64,000 bases of DNA from Bradyrhizobium algeriense (GTDB taxonomy: Bacteria > Pseudomonadota > Alphaproteobacteria > Rhizobiales > Xanthobacteraceae). Shown in pieces: positions 43,211 to 52,087 of this stretch (positions within the stretch are counted from its first letter, which is position 1; each line of letters starts with the position of its first letter). The position numbers were made by a program, and so were the translations under genes. Where the stretch lies: contig NZ_PYCN01000002.1 of the NCBI RefSeq assembly GCF_003062295.1, positions 186,001 to 250,000 of the forward strand, read 5' to 3'. The notes beneath the pieces were generated by a model. It was not told the origin of the DNA and searched no databases. It worked only from the letters and a program-made list of their open reading frames with translations.

Positions 43211-43432
43211 GTGCCTTACGCGCTTTTCGATGGCGACAGACAGATCGGGTCGGGCTTTCCGACCGAGGCGGATGTCTGGAAGCAAGCTCTCGATTGCCGC
43301 CTGATTTCTGATGTTCCAGTGGCCGACGAGGCAGGTGGACAGGTTCTGTCTGCCCACTACCACGTGAAGGAAATCGGGGAAGAGAGTTGCTCGCCGGATC
43401 CAGCCGGGAAGCTTCCGGAGGAAATTTCCTGA
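43211..43432 (+). CDS. Small conserved hypothetical protein, 73 residues
   Basis: The start is GTG 43211 with GGGAGAGG just upstream. The protein begins MPYALFDGDRQIGSGFPTEA and contains DVWKQALDCRLISDVPVADE. It is soluble, without signal or membrane helix. Similar short proteins opening MPYALFD are recurrent in Bradyrhizobium and have no known role. It lies behind the EcfG-type promoter and a terminator, so its expression may require read-through or attenuation. Confidence 0.65.
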   Translation: MPYALFDGDRQIGSGFPTEADVWKQALDCRLISDVPVADEAGGQVLSAHYHVKEIGEESCSPDPAGKLPEEIS

Positions 43433-43448
43433 CGCCGTCACGCCATCG

Positions 43449-43646
43449 CTATGGAACCTGCTTGACGAAGGTCAGACCGCTGGCGGTCAGCCGTTCCTCA
43501 CTGGTTTCCCCTTCGGCTACGAGCCCTTCAAGATATGTTTCGAGTTCCGGCAGCTTGCGGTCGAAATCGGCGCCGAGACCCATCAGCTCGCACGTCTTCC
43601 TGATACGCTCAATGGGCTTGTCGAAGATGTTGATTTCGGTATGCAT
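43449..43646 (-). CDS. Small conserved hypothetical protein, 65 residues
   Basis: A minus-strand gene starting at ATG 43646, five bases after AGGAGG. It begins MHTEINIFDKPIERIRKTCE and continues LMGLGADFDRKLPELETYLE. It is largely helical, acidic and soluble, with a single Cys. I do not recognise a family. It converges with 43211-43432 and lies between it and glnE. Confidence 0.65.
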   Translation of the reverse strand: MHTEINIFDKPIERIRKTCELMGLGADFDRKLPELETYLEGLVAEGETSEERLTASGLTFVKQVP

Positions 43647-43725
43647 CCCAGCCTCCTGTTCCCGCGACAATCCAAATCGGCCATAAGAGTTCCGATCGTC
43701 CGGGTCCGGAAGGAACCGGAACGCT

Positions 43726-46671
43726 TCAGGCGGAAGAACCGCCGCCCACCAATCCCAGGAACACCCGCCTCACGTCCGCCTGCGTCTCGCGCACACGTGC
43801 TTCCAGCGTCGAGAAATCAGGCGTGTCGCCGGCGCGCGCCATCACGTGCAAGAGATTATCGCCGGAGGTTTCCGGATTGAATTTTCCGGTGACGCAAAGC
43901 CTGAGGATCTGCGTCAGGTCGTGATAGAGCCGCGCTGCCTGGCGCAATATCTCGACGTCGGATTGCGGCAGCGCGCCGAGCCGGGCTGCGTTGTCGAGCA
44001 CCTGCAGCGTGGAGACGCTGAGGATTTCGGGTTTCTCCGAGGCGTGCACGAGCTGCAGATACTGCGCGATGAAATCGATATCGACGAGCCCGCCGGCGGC
44101 GAGCTTGAGGCCCCAGATGTCGTCCTCGCCCTTTTCCAGCGCAATCGCCCGGCGCATGTCGGCGACGTCGCCGGCGGTGGAGGCCGCGTCGCGCGGCCGC
44201 GTCAGCACGCTGCGGATGATACCTTCGATCTTTGCGCGAAACGCCGGTGACGCCGAAATCACCCGCGCCCGCGTCAACGCCATGTGCTCCCAGGTCCAGG
44301 CTTCGCGTTCCTGGTAGTCGGCAAACGAATCGATCCGCGACGCCAGCGGTCCGGCGCGACCCGAGGGACGCAGCCGCATGTCGACGTCATACAGCACGCC
44401 GTAATTGGTCCGCGTGGTGAACGCCGAGATCAGCCGCTGGGTCAGCCGCGCGAAATACTGCGCACCGTGCAGCGATCGTTCGCCGTCGGAATCAGGATTG
44501 TCCGTGTCGAAATCGTACAGCAGGATCAGGTCGAGGTCGGAGGATGCCGTCATCTCGCGGCTGCCGAGCCGGCCCATCGCGAGGATCGCGGTCTCCTGCC
44601 CCTTGATGCGGCCGTACTGGCTGGCGAACTGATCCCTGACCAGGCCGTGCACGGTGTGCACAATGCCCTCGGCGACATCGGCAAACGCGACGCTGGCCTG
44701 CTGAGCGGAAACTGTACCAGAGAGGATGCGCGTGCCGATCAGGAACAGGCTCTCCTGGCCGAACAGCCGCAGGCGATCGAGAAAATCTTCGTAGGAATCC
44801 GCGTCCTTCAGCGTCACCGCCAGCCGCGCCGACAATTCCTTCTGGTCCGGCATCGCGCCGAAGAAACGGGGATCGATCAGGCCGTCCATGATCTGCGGCT
44901 GGCGCGCCAGCATGTCGCCGAGCCGCGGCGCCGCACCAAGGATCAAGGCCACCAGCGCGACCAGCTCGCGGTTCTCTCTCAACAGTGAAATCAGCCGGCC
45001 GCCGCGCTGCAAGGCGCCGAGAAAACGATCGAACGCGGTCACGGCGTCGTCGGGGTCTTCGGCATGCGCCAGCCCATCGATCAGGCCGGGCACGAATTCG
45101 ATGAAGGCTGCCTTGGTCGCTTCATTGCGGAGCGCGCGGTAGTTGCCCTGCATCCAGAGCTGCAGGGTGCCAGCCACCGCGACCGGCTTCTTGAAGCCGA
45201 GCGTCGCCAGATGATCGAGCAGGCGTGCATCCTCGGGACCTGCGGCATAGTTGAGCTGCGGCAGCTTCACCGTGCCGGTCGGATCGCCCTCGAACAGCTT
45301 GCCGTAATGGCCCTGCACGATGTTGAGATGGCCGAGCAGATCCTTGGCAAAGGCTGCCCTGCTCTCATAGCCGAAGAAATTCGCAAAGCGCTCGACGGCC
45401 TCGGCGTCTTCTGGCAGTGCATGGGTCTGCTCGTCCGCGATCATCTGCAGCCTGTGCTCGACCCGGCGCAGGAATTCATAAGCCGCCGTCAGTTCGTCAA
45501 AGGCCTGAAAGGTGATCCAGTTGCTGGTGGCCAACACCTGCAACGCGTGCAGCGTGGGGCGCACCCGCAATTGCGGGTGACGGCCGCCGGCAATGAGCTG
45601 CTGCGTCTGCGCGAAAAACTCGATCTCGCGGATGCCGCCGCGGCCGACCTTGACGTTATGGCCCTCGACCGCGATCTCGCTCTGGCCGCGATAGGTCTGC
45701 ATCTGCCGCTTCATGTCGTGGACGTCGGCGAGCGCGGCAAAATCCAGGTGCTTGCGCCAGACGAACGGCGCAAGTTCCGCGATCAGCGCCTCGCCTGCCC
45801 TGGCGTCGCCGGCGCAGACGTGCGCCTTGATCATCGCGGCGCGCTCCCAGGTCCGCCCTTCGCGCTCGTAGTAATGCAGCGCCGCCTCGGTCGAAATCGC
45901 CACCTGCGTCGAGGCCGGATCGGGCCGCAGCCGCAGATCGACGCGGAACACGTAGCCATCGCCGGAGCGCTGCTGCAGCAGGCGGGCCAGCGCCTGCGTC
46001 ACACGCACGAAGAACGGCGCCGGCTCGATGTCTGCTGCCAGCGACGTCGCGGCGGGATCGAAAAACACGATCAGGTCGATATCGCTGGAATAGTTCAGTT
46101 CGCCAGCGCCCATCTTGCCCATGGCGAGCACGATCAGGCCAGAGCCCTCCTCCGGCCGGTCGTGATTGACGGCCGTCATGCGGCCGCGCGCGACCTCCTG
46201 GCGCAACAGAAAGCGCAAGCCCGCCTGCACGGAGGTTACCGCAAGATCGGTCAGCGCCGCCGTCACCCGCATCACCGGCCAGACCCCGCCGATGTCGCAC
46301 AAAGCGATCAGCAACGCGGCCTCCGATTTCATGCGGCGAAGCAGATGCATGACGTCGGCCTCGCCAGCGGCAGTGAGCACGTCGCGCGAGGTGTTCTCGA
46401 TCAGTGTGGCGAGATGCGGTTCCGGGTCGCATGCCAGAAGGCGGATCAATCGCGCGGCATCGGCGCGGATCAGGTCGAACAGGTATGGCGAGAACTCGGC
46501 GATGCCGAGCAGGATGGCCCGGGCCGGCGGACGCTCCAGCCAGGCGCCGATCTCAGCCGATTGCTGCGGCTCCAGCTCGGCGAGCCAGTCTCCCAGGCGT
46601 TGTTCGGCGTTGCTGCTGGCAGTGATGCACGGCCCGCTGACGAACCGCGCGGCCAAGGCGGAGGAATTCAT
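43726..46671 (-). CDS. glnE: Glutamine synthetase adenylyltransferase/adenylyl-removing enzyme
   Basis: A 981-residue bifunctional enzyme that adenylylates and de-adenylylates glutamine synthetase in response to PII and glutamine. Both nucleotidyltransferase domains are intact: the N-terminal one has GAGELNYSSDIDLIVFFDP (Asp197, Asp199) and the C-terminal one has GSREMTASSDLDLILLYD. Length is normal. It starts at ATG 46671, overlapping the kinase gene by four bases. In many alphaproteobacteria glnE is likewise preceded by this two-component system. It controls nitrogen assimilation at the enzyme level. Confidence 0.96.
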   Translation of the reverse strand: MNSSALAARFVSGPCITASSNAEQRLGDWLAELEPQQSAEIGAWLERPPARAILLGIAEFSPYLFDLIRADAARLIRLLACDPEPHLATLIENTSRDVLTAAGEADVMHLLRRMKSEAALLIALCDIGGVWPVMRVTAALTDLAVTSVQAGLRFLLRQEVARGRMTAVNHDRPEEGSGLIVLAMGKMGAGELNYSSDIDLIVFFDPAATSLAADIEPAPFFVRVTQALARLLQQRSGDGYVFRVDLRLRPDPASTQVAISTEAALHYYEREGRTWERAAMIKAHVCAGDARAGEALIAELAPFVWRKHLDFAALADVHDMKRQMQTYRGQSEIAVEGHNVKVGRGGIREIEFFAQTQQLIAGGRHPQLRVRPTLHALQVLATSNWITFQAFDELTAAYEFLRRVEHRLQMIADEQTHALPEDAEAVERFANFFGYESRAAFAKDLLGHLNIVQGHYGKLFEGDPTGTVKLPQLNYAAGPEDARLLDHLATLGFKKPVAVAGTLQLWMQGNYRALRNEATKAAFIEFVPGLIDGLAHAEDPDDAVTAFDRFLGALQRGGRLISLLRENRELVALVALILGAAPRLGDMLARQPQIMDGLIDPRFFGAMPDQKELSARLAVTLKDADSYEDFLDRLRLFGQESLFLIGTRILSGTVSAQQASVAFADVAEGIVHTVHGLVRDQFASQYGRIKGQETAILAMGRLGSREMTASSDLDLILLYDFDTDNPDSDGERSLHGAQYFARLTQRLISAFTTRTNYGVLYDVDMRLRPSGRAGPLASRIDSFADYQEREAWTWEHMALTRARVISASPAFRAKIEGIIRSVLTRPRDAASTAGDVADMRRAIALEKGEDDIWGLKLAAGGLVDIDFIAQYLQLVHASEKPEILSVSTLQVLDNAARLGALPQSDVEILRQAARLYHDLTQILRLCVTGKFNPETSGDNLLHVMARAGDTPDFSTLEARVRETQADVRRVFLGLVGGGSSA

Positions 46672-48134
46672 GCCACCTTCTGTGGCACATCCGGTGTTTG
46701 GGCCGCAAGCCTGTCACCCGCGGCGGATAGCGCCGGGATGACCAGCGTCGCGGTCAGGCCGGGATGCGAATCGCCGAGCCTGAGTTCACCACCGTGCAGG
46801 GTCGCCACCGCGGACGCCAAACTCAAGCCAAGCCCGGAACCCGGCAGCGTCCGGCTCGCCTCCAGCCGCACGAACCGCTCGACCGCGTGCTTGCGGTCCC
46901 CTTCGGGAATACCGGCCCCATGATCGGCGACGCTGAGCAGCACGTGGTCGCCCTCGCGCCGCGCCTCGATCAGGATCTCCCTGGTGCGCGCGGCGGCGGC
47001 AGGGTCCAGCGGCTGCACCACCGGCGACGGCTTGCCGTATTTGATGGCGTTCTCGACCAGGTTGGCGAGTGCCTGGCTGATCAGCTCACGGTTGCCGTGC
47101 AGCCGCGCGGTCGCGGCCTTGACGCGCAGGGTCATGCCGTCGTCTTCGGCCAGCGGCTCATACAATTCGTGGATGCCCTTGGCGACGTCGGCCGCGTCGA
47201 AATCATCCATGTTGCCGCGCGCCTGCCCGGACTCGGCGCGGGCGATCATCAACAGCGCGTTGAAGGTGCGGATCAAACCGTCGGATTCCTCAATGGTCCG
47301 CTCGAGTGCTGCACGGTATTCGGCCTCGCTGCCGGAGCTCGCCAGCGCCTCCTCGGCGCGGTTACGCATGCGCGTCAGCGGCGTCTTCAGGTCGTGGGCG
47401 ATGTTGTCGGAGACTTCCTTCAGTCCCATCATCAGTGCCTCGATGCGCTCCAGCATGACGTTGAGGTTTTCCGCGAGGCGATCGAGCTCGTCGCCAGAGC
47501 GGCCGACCGGCAGGCGTCCGGAAAGGTCGCCGGCCATGATGCGTCTTGTGGTGCCGGTCATGGCGTCGATCCGCTGCAGCACCCGCCTCGCCACGAAGAT
47601 GCCGCCGCCGATGCCGAGCACGATGACGACCAGCAGCGACCATTGCGCGGCTTTGGCGACGATGCCGAACAGCCGGCGGCGCTCTTCGAGGTCGCGGCCG
47701 ACCAGCAGGCGGAAACCGTTGGTGAGTTCGGTGACGCGCACCAGCGCGCGATGATGCGCCGTGTCCTGTTCGTCGAGCCGGCGATAGCCAGTCTCCGACC
47801 AGCCGATCGAACCCATCACGCCCGGCGCCAGCGCGCCGACATTACCGCCGATCGCTTTCCCCTCAGGCGTGGTGACGAGATAAAGATTGGCCCCCGGCCG
47901 CAGCGCGCGGCTGCCGAGCGTGTAGGCGAGCCCGTGGAGGCCGCGGCGCGTGTAGATGTCGGTGATCTCGGCGGTCTCGACGTTCACCGTGGCGGTGATC
48001 TGCTCGTTGATCAGCCGTCGCGTATTCCAGGCGAAATAGCCGAGCAGCGACGCCGCGAACAGCGCGAACAAGAATAGATAGACCAGCGTCAGCCGGAACG
48101 CCGTGGTGCGGATCAGTTTACCGAAGGCCGTCAC
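46668..48134 (-). CDS. Sensor histidine kinase
   Basis: A 488-residue membrane kinase. Helices near 12-33 and 165-188 enclose a periplasmic sensor (~130 residues). HAMP (RIMAGDLSGRLPVGRSGDEL) is followed by the HisKA box DNIAHDLKTPLTRMRNRAEE and an HATPase domain (NLVENAIKYG, DHGAGIP, GSGLGLSLASAV). It starts at GTG 48134, overlapping the response-regulator stop by 17 bases, so the two are co-expressed. The signal is unknown. Confidence 0.9.
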   Translation of the reverse strand: MTAFGKLIRTTAFRLTLVYLFLFALFAASLLGYFAWNTRRLINEQITATVNVETAEITDIYTRRGLHGLAYTLGSRALRPGANLYLVTTPEGKAIGGNVGALAPGVMGSIGWSETGYRRLDEQDTAHHRALVRVTELTNGFRLLVGRDLEERRRLFGIVAKAAQWSLLVVIVLGIGGGIFVARRVLQRIDAMTGTTRRIMAGDLSGRLPVGRSGDELDRLAENLNVMLERIEALMMGLKEVSDNIAHDLKTPLTRMRNRAEEALASSGSEAEYRAALERTIEESDGLIRTFNALLMIARAESGQARGNMDDFDAADVAKGIHELYEPLAEDDGMTLRVKAATARLHGNRELISQALANLVENAIKYGKPSPVVQPLDPAAAARTREILIEARREGDHVLLSVADHGAGIPEGDRKHAVERFVRLEASRTLPGSGLGLSLASAVATLHGGELRLGDSHPGLTATLVIPALSAAGDRLAAQTPDVPQKVA

Positions 48135-48819
48135 GGATCATGTATCCGGCGCCGCGGATCGTGTGCAGCAAGGGCCGCTCAAAGCCCTTGTCGATCTTGG
48201 AGCGCAGCCGCGAAATATGCACATCGATGACATTGGTCTGCGGATCGAAATGATAATCCCAGACGTTTTCCAGAAGCATGGTGCGGGTCACCACCTGGCC
48301 GGCATGCTTCATCAGATATTCGAGCAAGCGAAACTCGCGCGGCTGCAGCGTCAACTCGTCCTTGCCGCGGGCAACGCGATGCGAGAGACGGTCGAGTTCG
48401 AGATCGCCGACGCGGTAGGTGGTCTCTTCGGCCGGGCCGACATTGCGGCGCGACAGCACTTCGACGCGCGCCTGCAACTCAGCGAACGAATAGGGCTTTG
48501 GCAGATAGTCGTCGCCGCCGGCGCGCAGGCCCTTGATGCGGTCGTCGACCTGGCCGAGCGCGGAGAGGATCAGCACCGGCGTGCGATTGCCCTTCTCGCG
48601 CAGCGCGCCGATCACGGACAGGCCGTCGCGCTTGGGCAGCATGCGATCCACCACGAGCACGTCGTAGTCGCCACCATCGGCCATCGACAGCCCCTCCTCG
48701 CCATCGCTGGCGAGATCGGCGACGTGGCCGACTTCACGGAACGCCTTGACCAGATAGTCGGCGGACTCGCGGTCATCTTCGATGATCAGCAGGCGCATTT
48801 GTGGGGCAGTTGCGGTCAC
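48118..48819 (-). CDS. OmpR-family response regulator
   Basis: A 233-residue regulator. The receiver has the acidic pocket IIEDD, phospho-acceptor Asp in VVVDRMLPKRDG, and the conserved Lys in YLPKPYSF. The C-terminal winged helix ends with VIDVHISRLRSKIDKGFERP and the usual GAGYMI. The start at GTG 48819 (MTATAPQM) is chosen because GAGAAAG precedes it; ATG 48798 lacks a site. It acts with the following kinase. The DegP gene lies next in the same orientation upstream, so envelope stress is a possible input. Confidence 0.9.
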   Translation of the reverse strand: MTATAPQMRLLIIEDDRESADYLVKAFREVGHVADLASDGEEGLSMADGGDYDVLVVDRMLPKRDGLSVIGALREKGNRTPVLILSALGQVDDRIKGLRAGGDDYLPKPYSFAELQARVEVLSRRNVGPAEETTYRVGDLELDRLSHRVARGKDELTLQPREFRLLEYLMKHAGQVVTRTMLLENVWDYHFDPQTNVIDVHISRLRSKIDKGFERPLLHTIRGAGYMIRDGLR

Positions 48820-49072
48820 GGGAATGGGCTTTCTCTCACCATGGCGCGGCCGCCCTGCACATGCAAGGCGACCGGCCATACTCGCGATCAAGTGAAAAAA
48901 GCGGGCGGCGAAGCTGGGGGACCTCACCGCCCTTAGGCCCTTCCGACGGAGGGGGGCGTATTCCGCCTGAAGGTTGCCAAAGGGAGCGAGCTTTGGACCC
49001 GCTCCCCGGAAGGAGACGTCGGCGGGGGCGACGAATGCCGGCGAAACCCTCCATCTGATATCTAGTCCTCGT

Positions 49073-50665
49073 TTAGCCCTTCGCCAGCGGCACCGCCACG
49101 AAGCGCGACGAACCGCCGCTCTTCACGCGCATGAGAACGCTGTTCTTGTTGTCGGTCCGCGCGGCGTCGATCGCCTCGCGCACCTCACCAGCACTGGCGA
49201 CGCTCTTGCCGGCGACCTCGAGAATGACGTCGCCTTCCTTGAAGCCGCGTTCGGCCGCCGCGCTCTTCGGATCGACCTCGGTGACCACGACGCCTTCCTT
49301 GCCGGCGCCGGCCACGCTATTGGCGGGGGCAACCGTCAGGCCGAGCTTCGGCACGCCGGTTCCCTTGGTCGCGCCGCCCTTGTCTTCCTTGTCGGTGTCG
49401 GCCTTGGCCTCGATCGTGTTCGGCAACTGGCCGAGCGTGAGGTTGATGACCTTGTCCTGGCCCTTCTGCAGCACATTGAGCTTGACCGCATTGCCCGGCG
49501 CGAGGCCGCCGATGGTGCGGGCGAGTTCCTTGGCATCCTTGACCGGCTCGCCATTGACGGCGGTGATGACGTCACCCGACTGGATGCCGGCCTTCGCCGC
49601 CGGGCCATTGGCCTGCGGTTCCGCTACCAGCGCGCCTTCCGCCTTCTTCATGCCGAGGCTGTCGGCAATGTCTGACGTCACGGGCTGGATCTGGACGCCG
49701 ATCCAGCCGCGGCTGACCGAGCCCTTGTCCTTGAGCTGGGCGATCACGCTCTTGACCGTCGAAGCAGGGATCGAGAACGCGATGCCGACGCTGCCGCCGG
49801 ACGGCGAATAGATCGCGGTGTTGACGCCCATCACTTCGCCATTGGTGTCGAACGCCGGACCGCCGGAGTTGCCCTTGTTCACGGGCGCGTCGATCTGGAT
49901 GAAGTCGTCATAGGGGCCGTTGCCGATGTCACGGCCGGAGGCCGAGACGATGCCGGCGGTCACGGTGCCGCCGAGGCCGAACGGGTTGCCGACCGCGAGC
50001 ACCCAGTCGCCGATCCGCGGCTTGCTGTCGGACAGTTTGGCGAACGGGAAATCGGTGCGGCCGGAAACCTTGATCAGCGCCAAATCCGTGCGCGGATCGG
50101 TGCCGATCACTTTCGCGGTGTAGGTCTTGCCGTCATCCATGGTGACTTCGACCTTGTCGGCGCCGTCGACCACGTGGTTGTTGGTCACGGCAAAGCCGTC
50201 AGGCGAGATGAAGAATCCGGAACCCTGACCCGTCACCGGGCCACGGCCACCGCGCGGTCCGCCGCGCAGGCCCGGAGGCAAGCCATCCGGTCCGCCGAAG
50301 CGGCGGAAGAAGCGCTCCATCGGCGAACCCGGCTGGAACGGCGAGTCCTCATCCTTGTTGGCGCTGTCGTCCTTGGAACTCTTGTCGGCGATGTTGATCT
50401 TGACCGAGATCACCGACGGCTTCACGCGCTCGACAACGTCGGCAAAGCCGATCGGCCGCTCGACCTTGCGGACCTCGTTGTTGACCTGCGCGTGCGCTGC
50501 ACTGGTGAAGACATCGACGGGGCCCTGCGGGCTGAAACCATAAACGGCGGCGCCGAGGCCGGCGACGACGGAAGCCATCAGCGCGAATTTGCGCGCGGAG
50601 AACAGCGAACGGCGCGGCGCGCCGTTGGACGGTAGCGAGGAAAGATCGACGGGACGTTCGGTCAT
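49073..50665 (-). CDS. DegP/HtrA-type periplasmic serine protease
   Basis: A 530-residue Do-like protease. An N-terminal membrane or signal segment lies at about 25-46 (KFALMASVVAGLGAAVYGF). The catalytic triad is His164 (TNNHVVDG), Asp194 (RTDLALIKV) and Ser267 (GNSGGP). Two PDZ domains follow (about 300-390 and 435-525). A Gly/Pro-rich loop precedes the protease core. It degrades misfolded periplasmic proteins. It is upstream of, and in the same orientation as, the response regulator/kinase/glnE genes. Confidence 0.93.
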   Translation of the reverse strand: MTERPVDLSSLPSNGAPRRSLFSARKFALMASVVAGLGAAVYGFSPQGPVDVFTSAAHAQVNNEVRKVERPIGFADVVERVKPSVISVKINIADKSSKDDSANKDEDSPFQPGSPMERFFRRFGGPDGLPPGLRGGPRGGRGPVTGQGSGFFISPDGFAVTNNHVVDGADKVEVTMDDGKTYTAKVIGTDPRTDLALIKVSGRTDFPFAKLSDSKPRIGDWVLAVGNPFGLGGTVTAGIVSASGRDIGNGPYDDFIQIDAPVNKGNSGGPAFDTNGEVMGVNTAIYSPSGGSVGIAFSIPASTVKSVIAQLKDKGSVSRGWIGVQIQPVTSDIADSLGMKKAEGALVAEPQANGPAAKAGIQSGDVITAVNGEPVKDAKELARTIGGLAPGNAVKLNVLQKGQDKVINLTLGQLPNTIEAKADTDKEDKGGATKGTGVPKLGLTVAPANSVAGAGKEGVVVTEVDPKSAAAERGFKEGDVILEVAGKSVASAGEVREAIDAARTDNKNSVLMRVKSGGSSRFVAVPLAKG

Positions 50666-50979
50666 GTTTCTAAAATCTCCAGAGCCTGAATTTCGATGGT
50701 ACGGGGTGCGGGGGCTGGGCACCTGACAGGACTGAACATGGGGTTTGCCGCCTTACCGGGCGCTGGCTAGGGAATTAAACTTTTGTAATGCGCGGGCTCA
50801 TGGCTGCGGCAGAATAGCGCAGGCAATCAATGGCTTAGCGCTGGCTGAAACACGGCCTTCAGAGCGCAAAACGTCTGCCCTCCGCGTGTCCGTATTGGCC
50901 GGATCGAAGAAGCCGACCACGTCGAGCGCATCGGCGCGCGAGACGCGCAGCGATGGCCTCCCCCTCCGTGATACCGCGC
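50666..50979. other. Spacer between DegP and the DUF1993 gene
   Basis: This 314-base stretch lies upstream of degP on the minus strand and must contain its promoter. An A/T-rich piece (50771-50790, AATTAAACTTTTGTAATG) stands out against the GC-rich background and is the best candidate site. No gene is supported. Confidence 0.3.
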
Positions 50980-51501
50980 TCAGCTCTTCAATTTGAGCCG
51001 GCCCATGAAATCCCGCTTGCCGAGCGGCACGCCGTTGGTGCGCAGGATGTCGTAGGCGGTGGTGGCGTGGAAATAGAAGTTGGGCAGCGAGAACGACATC
51101 AGGAAGTCCTCCGCCGCGAATGGCAATTGGCGATCGCCGACGTGGAAGACGACATCGCGGCCGCCCAGCGCATTGACTGCCTCCGGCGTCCACGCCGACA
51201 AGGCCTCGCGGGTTTGCGCGATCAGGCCCTGCAATCCCGCATAATCGTACGGCGTCTTTGACGCGGGCGGACGAAATTCTCCGCTTTGCACGCCCTCGAT
51301 GGCGCCGCGGGAATGTTGGGCGACGGAGATGATCTGGAAACGCAGCGGCAGCATGTCCGGCGCCAGGCGCGCCTCGACCATGGTTTCCGGATCGATGTTC
51401 TGTTCGCGGAAATGAACGAGGCCGCGCTCGAGGCAGCCGCTGACGGCACCAAGGGTCTGCAGATAGTTCGCTACGGTGGCGTCGTAGAGTGAAAGAGCCA
51501 T
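50980..51501 (-). CDS. DUF1993 family protein
   Basis: A 173-residue soluble helical-bundle protein. It begins MALSLYDATVANYLQTLGAV with the DUF1993 N-terminus and continues with LAPDMLPLRFQIISVAQHSRGA. A motif HxxTAYDILR near the end (YFHATTAYDILRTNGVPLGK) is shared by this DinB-related family, where His residues often bind a metal. The start ATG 51501 has GGGAGA upstream. Function is unknown. Confidence 0.8.
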   Translation of the reverse strand: MALSLYDATVANYLQTLGAVSGCLERGLVHFREQNIDPETMVEARLAPDMLPLRFQIISVAQHSRGAIEGVQSGEFRPPASKTPYDYAGLQGLIAQTREALSAWTPEAVNALGGRDVVFHVGDRQLPFAAEDFLMSFSLPNFYFHATTAYDILRTNGVPLGKRDFMGRLKLKS

Positions 51502-51582
51502 GTCCGGTTTCTCCCTGGGCAATATTTGTTATTGAACAGAGGGAGTCATAGCGCAAACCCGCCCGCTTGCAATGGCGCGGGC

Positions 51583-52083
51583 TTAAGCCTGCTTGTCCGG
51601 CGCATCGGCCGCGAGCAGGCGATCCAGCCTCGCCTCTTCCTCTTCCGTCAAATGCAGGAGCGAGGGATCGGTCGGACTGCCGGAATTATTCGAGCGGCGC
51701 CGGCTGAGGAACCACAGCGCCAGTCCGCCGCCGATCAACGCGAGCGGCGGCAGCAGCCACAGCAGCAGCGTATGCGGCGTGAAGCGCGGCTTCAGCAGCA
51801 CGAACTCGCCATAGCGCGCCACCAGGAAATCGATCACCTGGCTGTCGCTGTCGCCGGTCGCGATCCGCTCACGCACCAGAAGCCGCAGGTCGCGTGCCAG
51901 CGGCGCGTCGGAATCGTCGATCGACTGGTTCTGGCACACCATGCAGCGCAGCTCGCGCGACAGGTCGCGCGCGCGCGCTTCCTTTGCGGGATCGGCCATG
52001 ATCTCGTCGGGCTGCACCGCGTAGGCGGCCGGGCATCCGGCCACGAGCGCGACAACAGCAATGCTGGCAAGAAGCTTCCTCAA
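51583..52083 (-). CDS. ccmH: Cytochrome c maturation protein CcmH
   Basis: A 166-residue membrane-anchored thiol protein that reduces the apocytochrome CxxCH motif for haem ligation. It carries a signal segment (LLASIAVVALVAGCPAAYA) and the active motif LRCMVCQNQSIDDS (Cys47, Cys50). A C-terminal membrane helix follows at about 102-125 (LLLWLLPPLALIGGGLALWF). The start is TTG 52083, with GGAG seven bases upstream; it begins five bases after ccmF ends. It is the last gene of the ccmIEFH set. Confidence 0.9.
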   Translation of the reverse strand: MRKLLASIAVVALVAGCPAAYAVQPDEIMADPAKEARARDLSRELRCMVCQNQSIDDSDAPLARDLRLLVRERIATGDSDSQVIDFLVARYGEFVLLKPRFTPHTLLLWLLPPLALIGGGLALWFLSRRRSNNSGSPTDPSLLHLTEEEEARLDRLLAADAPDKQA

Positions 52084-52087
52084 CGGC

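Noticed and set aside
45064..46923. 619-codon plus-strand frame opposite glnE and the kinase gene
   Set aside because: It crosses two real genes on the other strand and shows no protein family; frame openness is explained by GC content.
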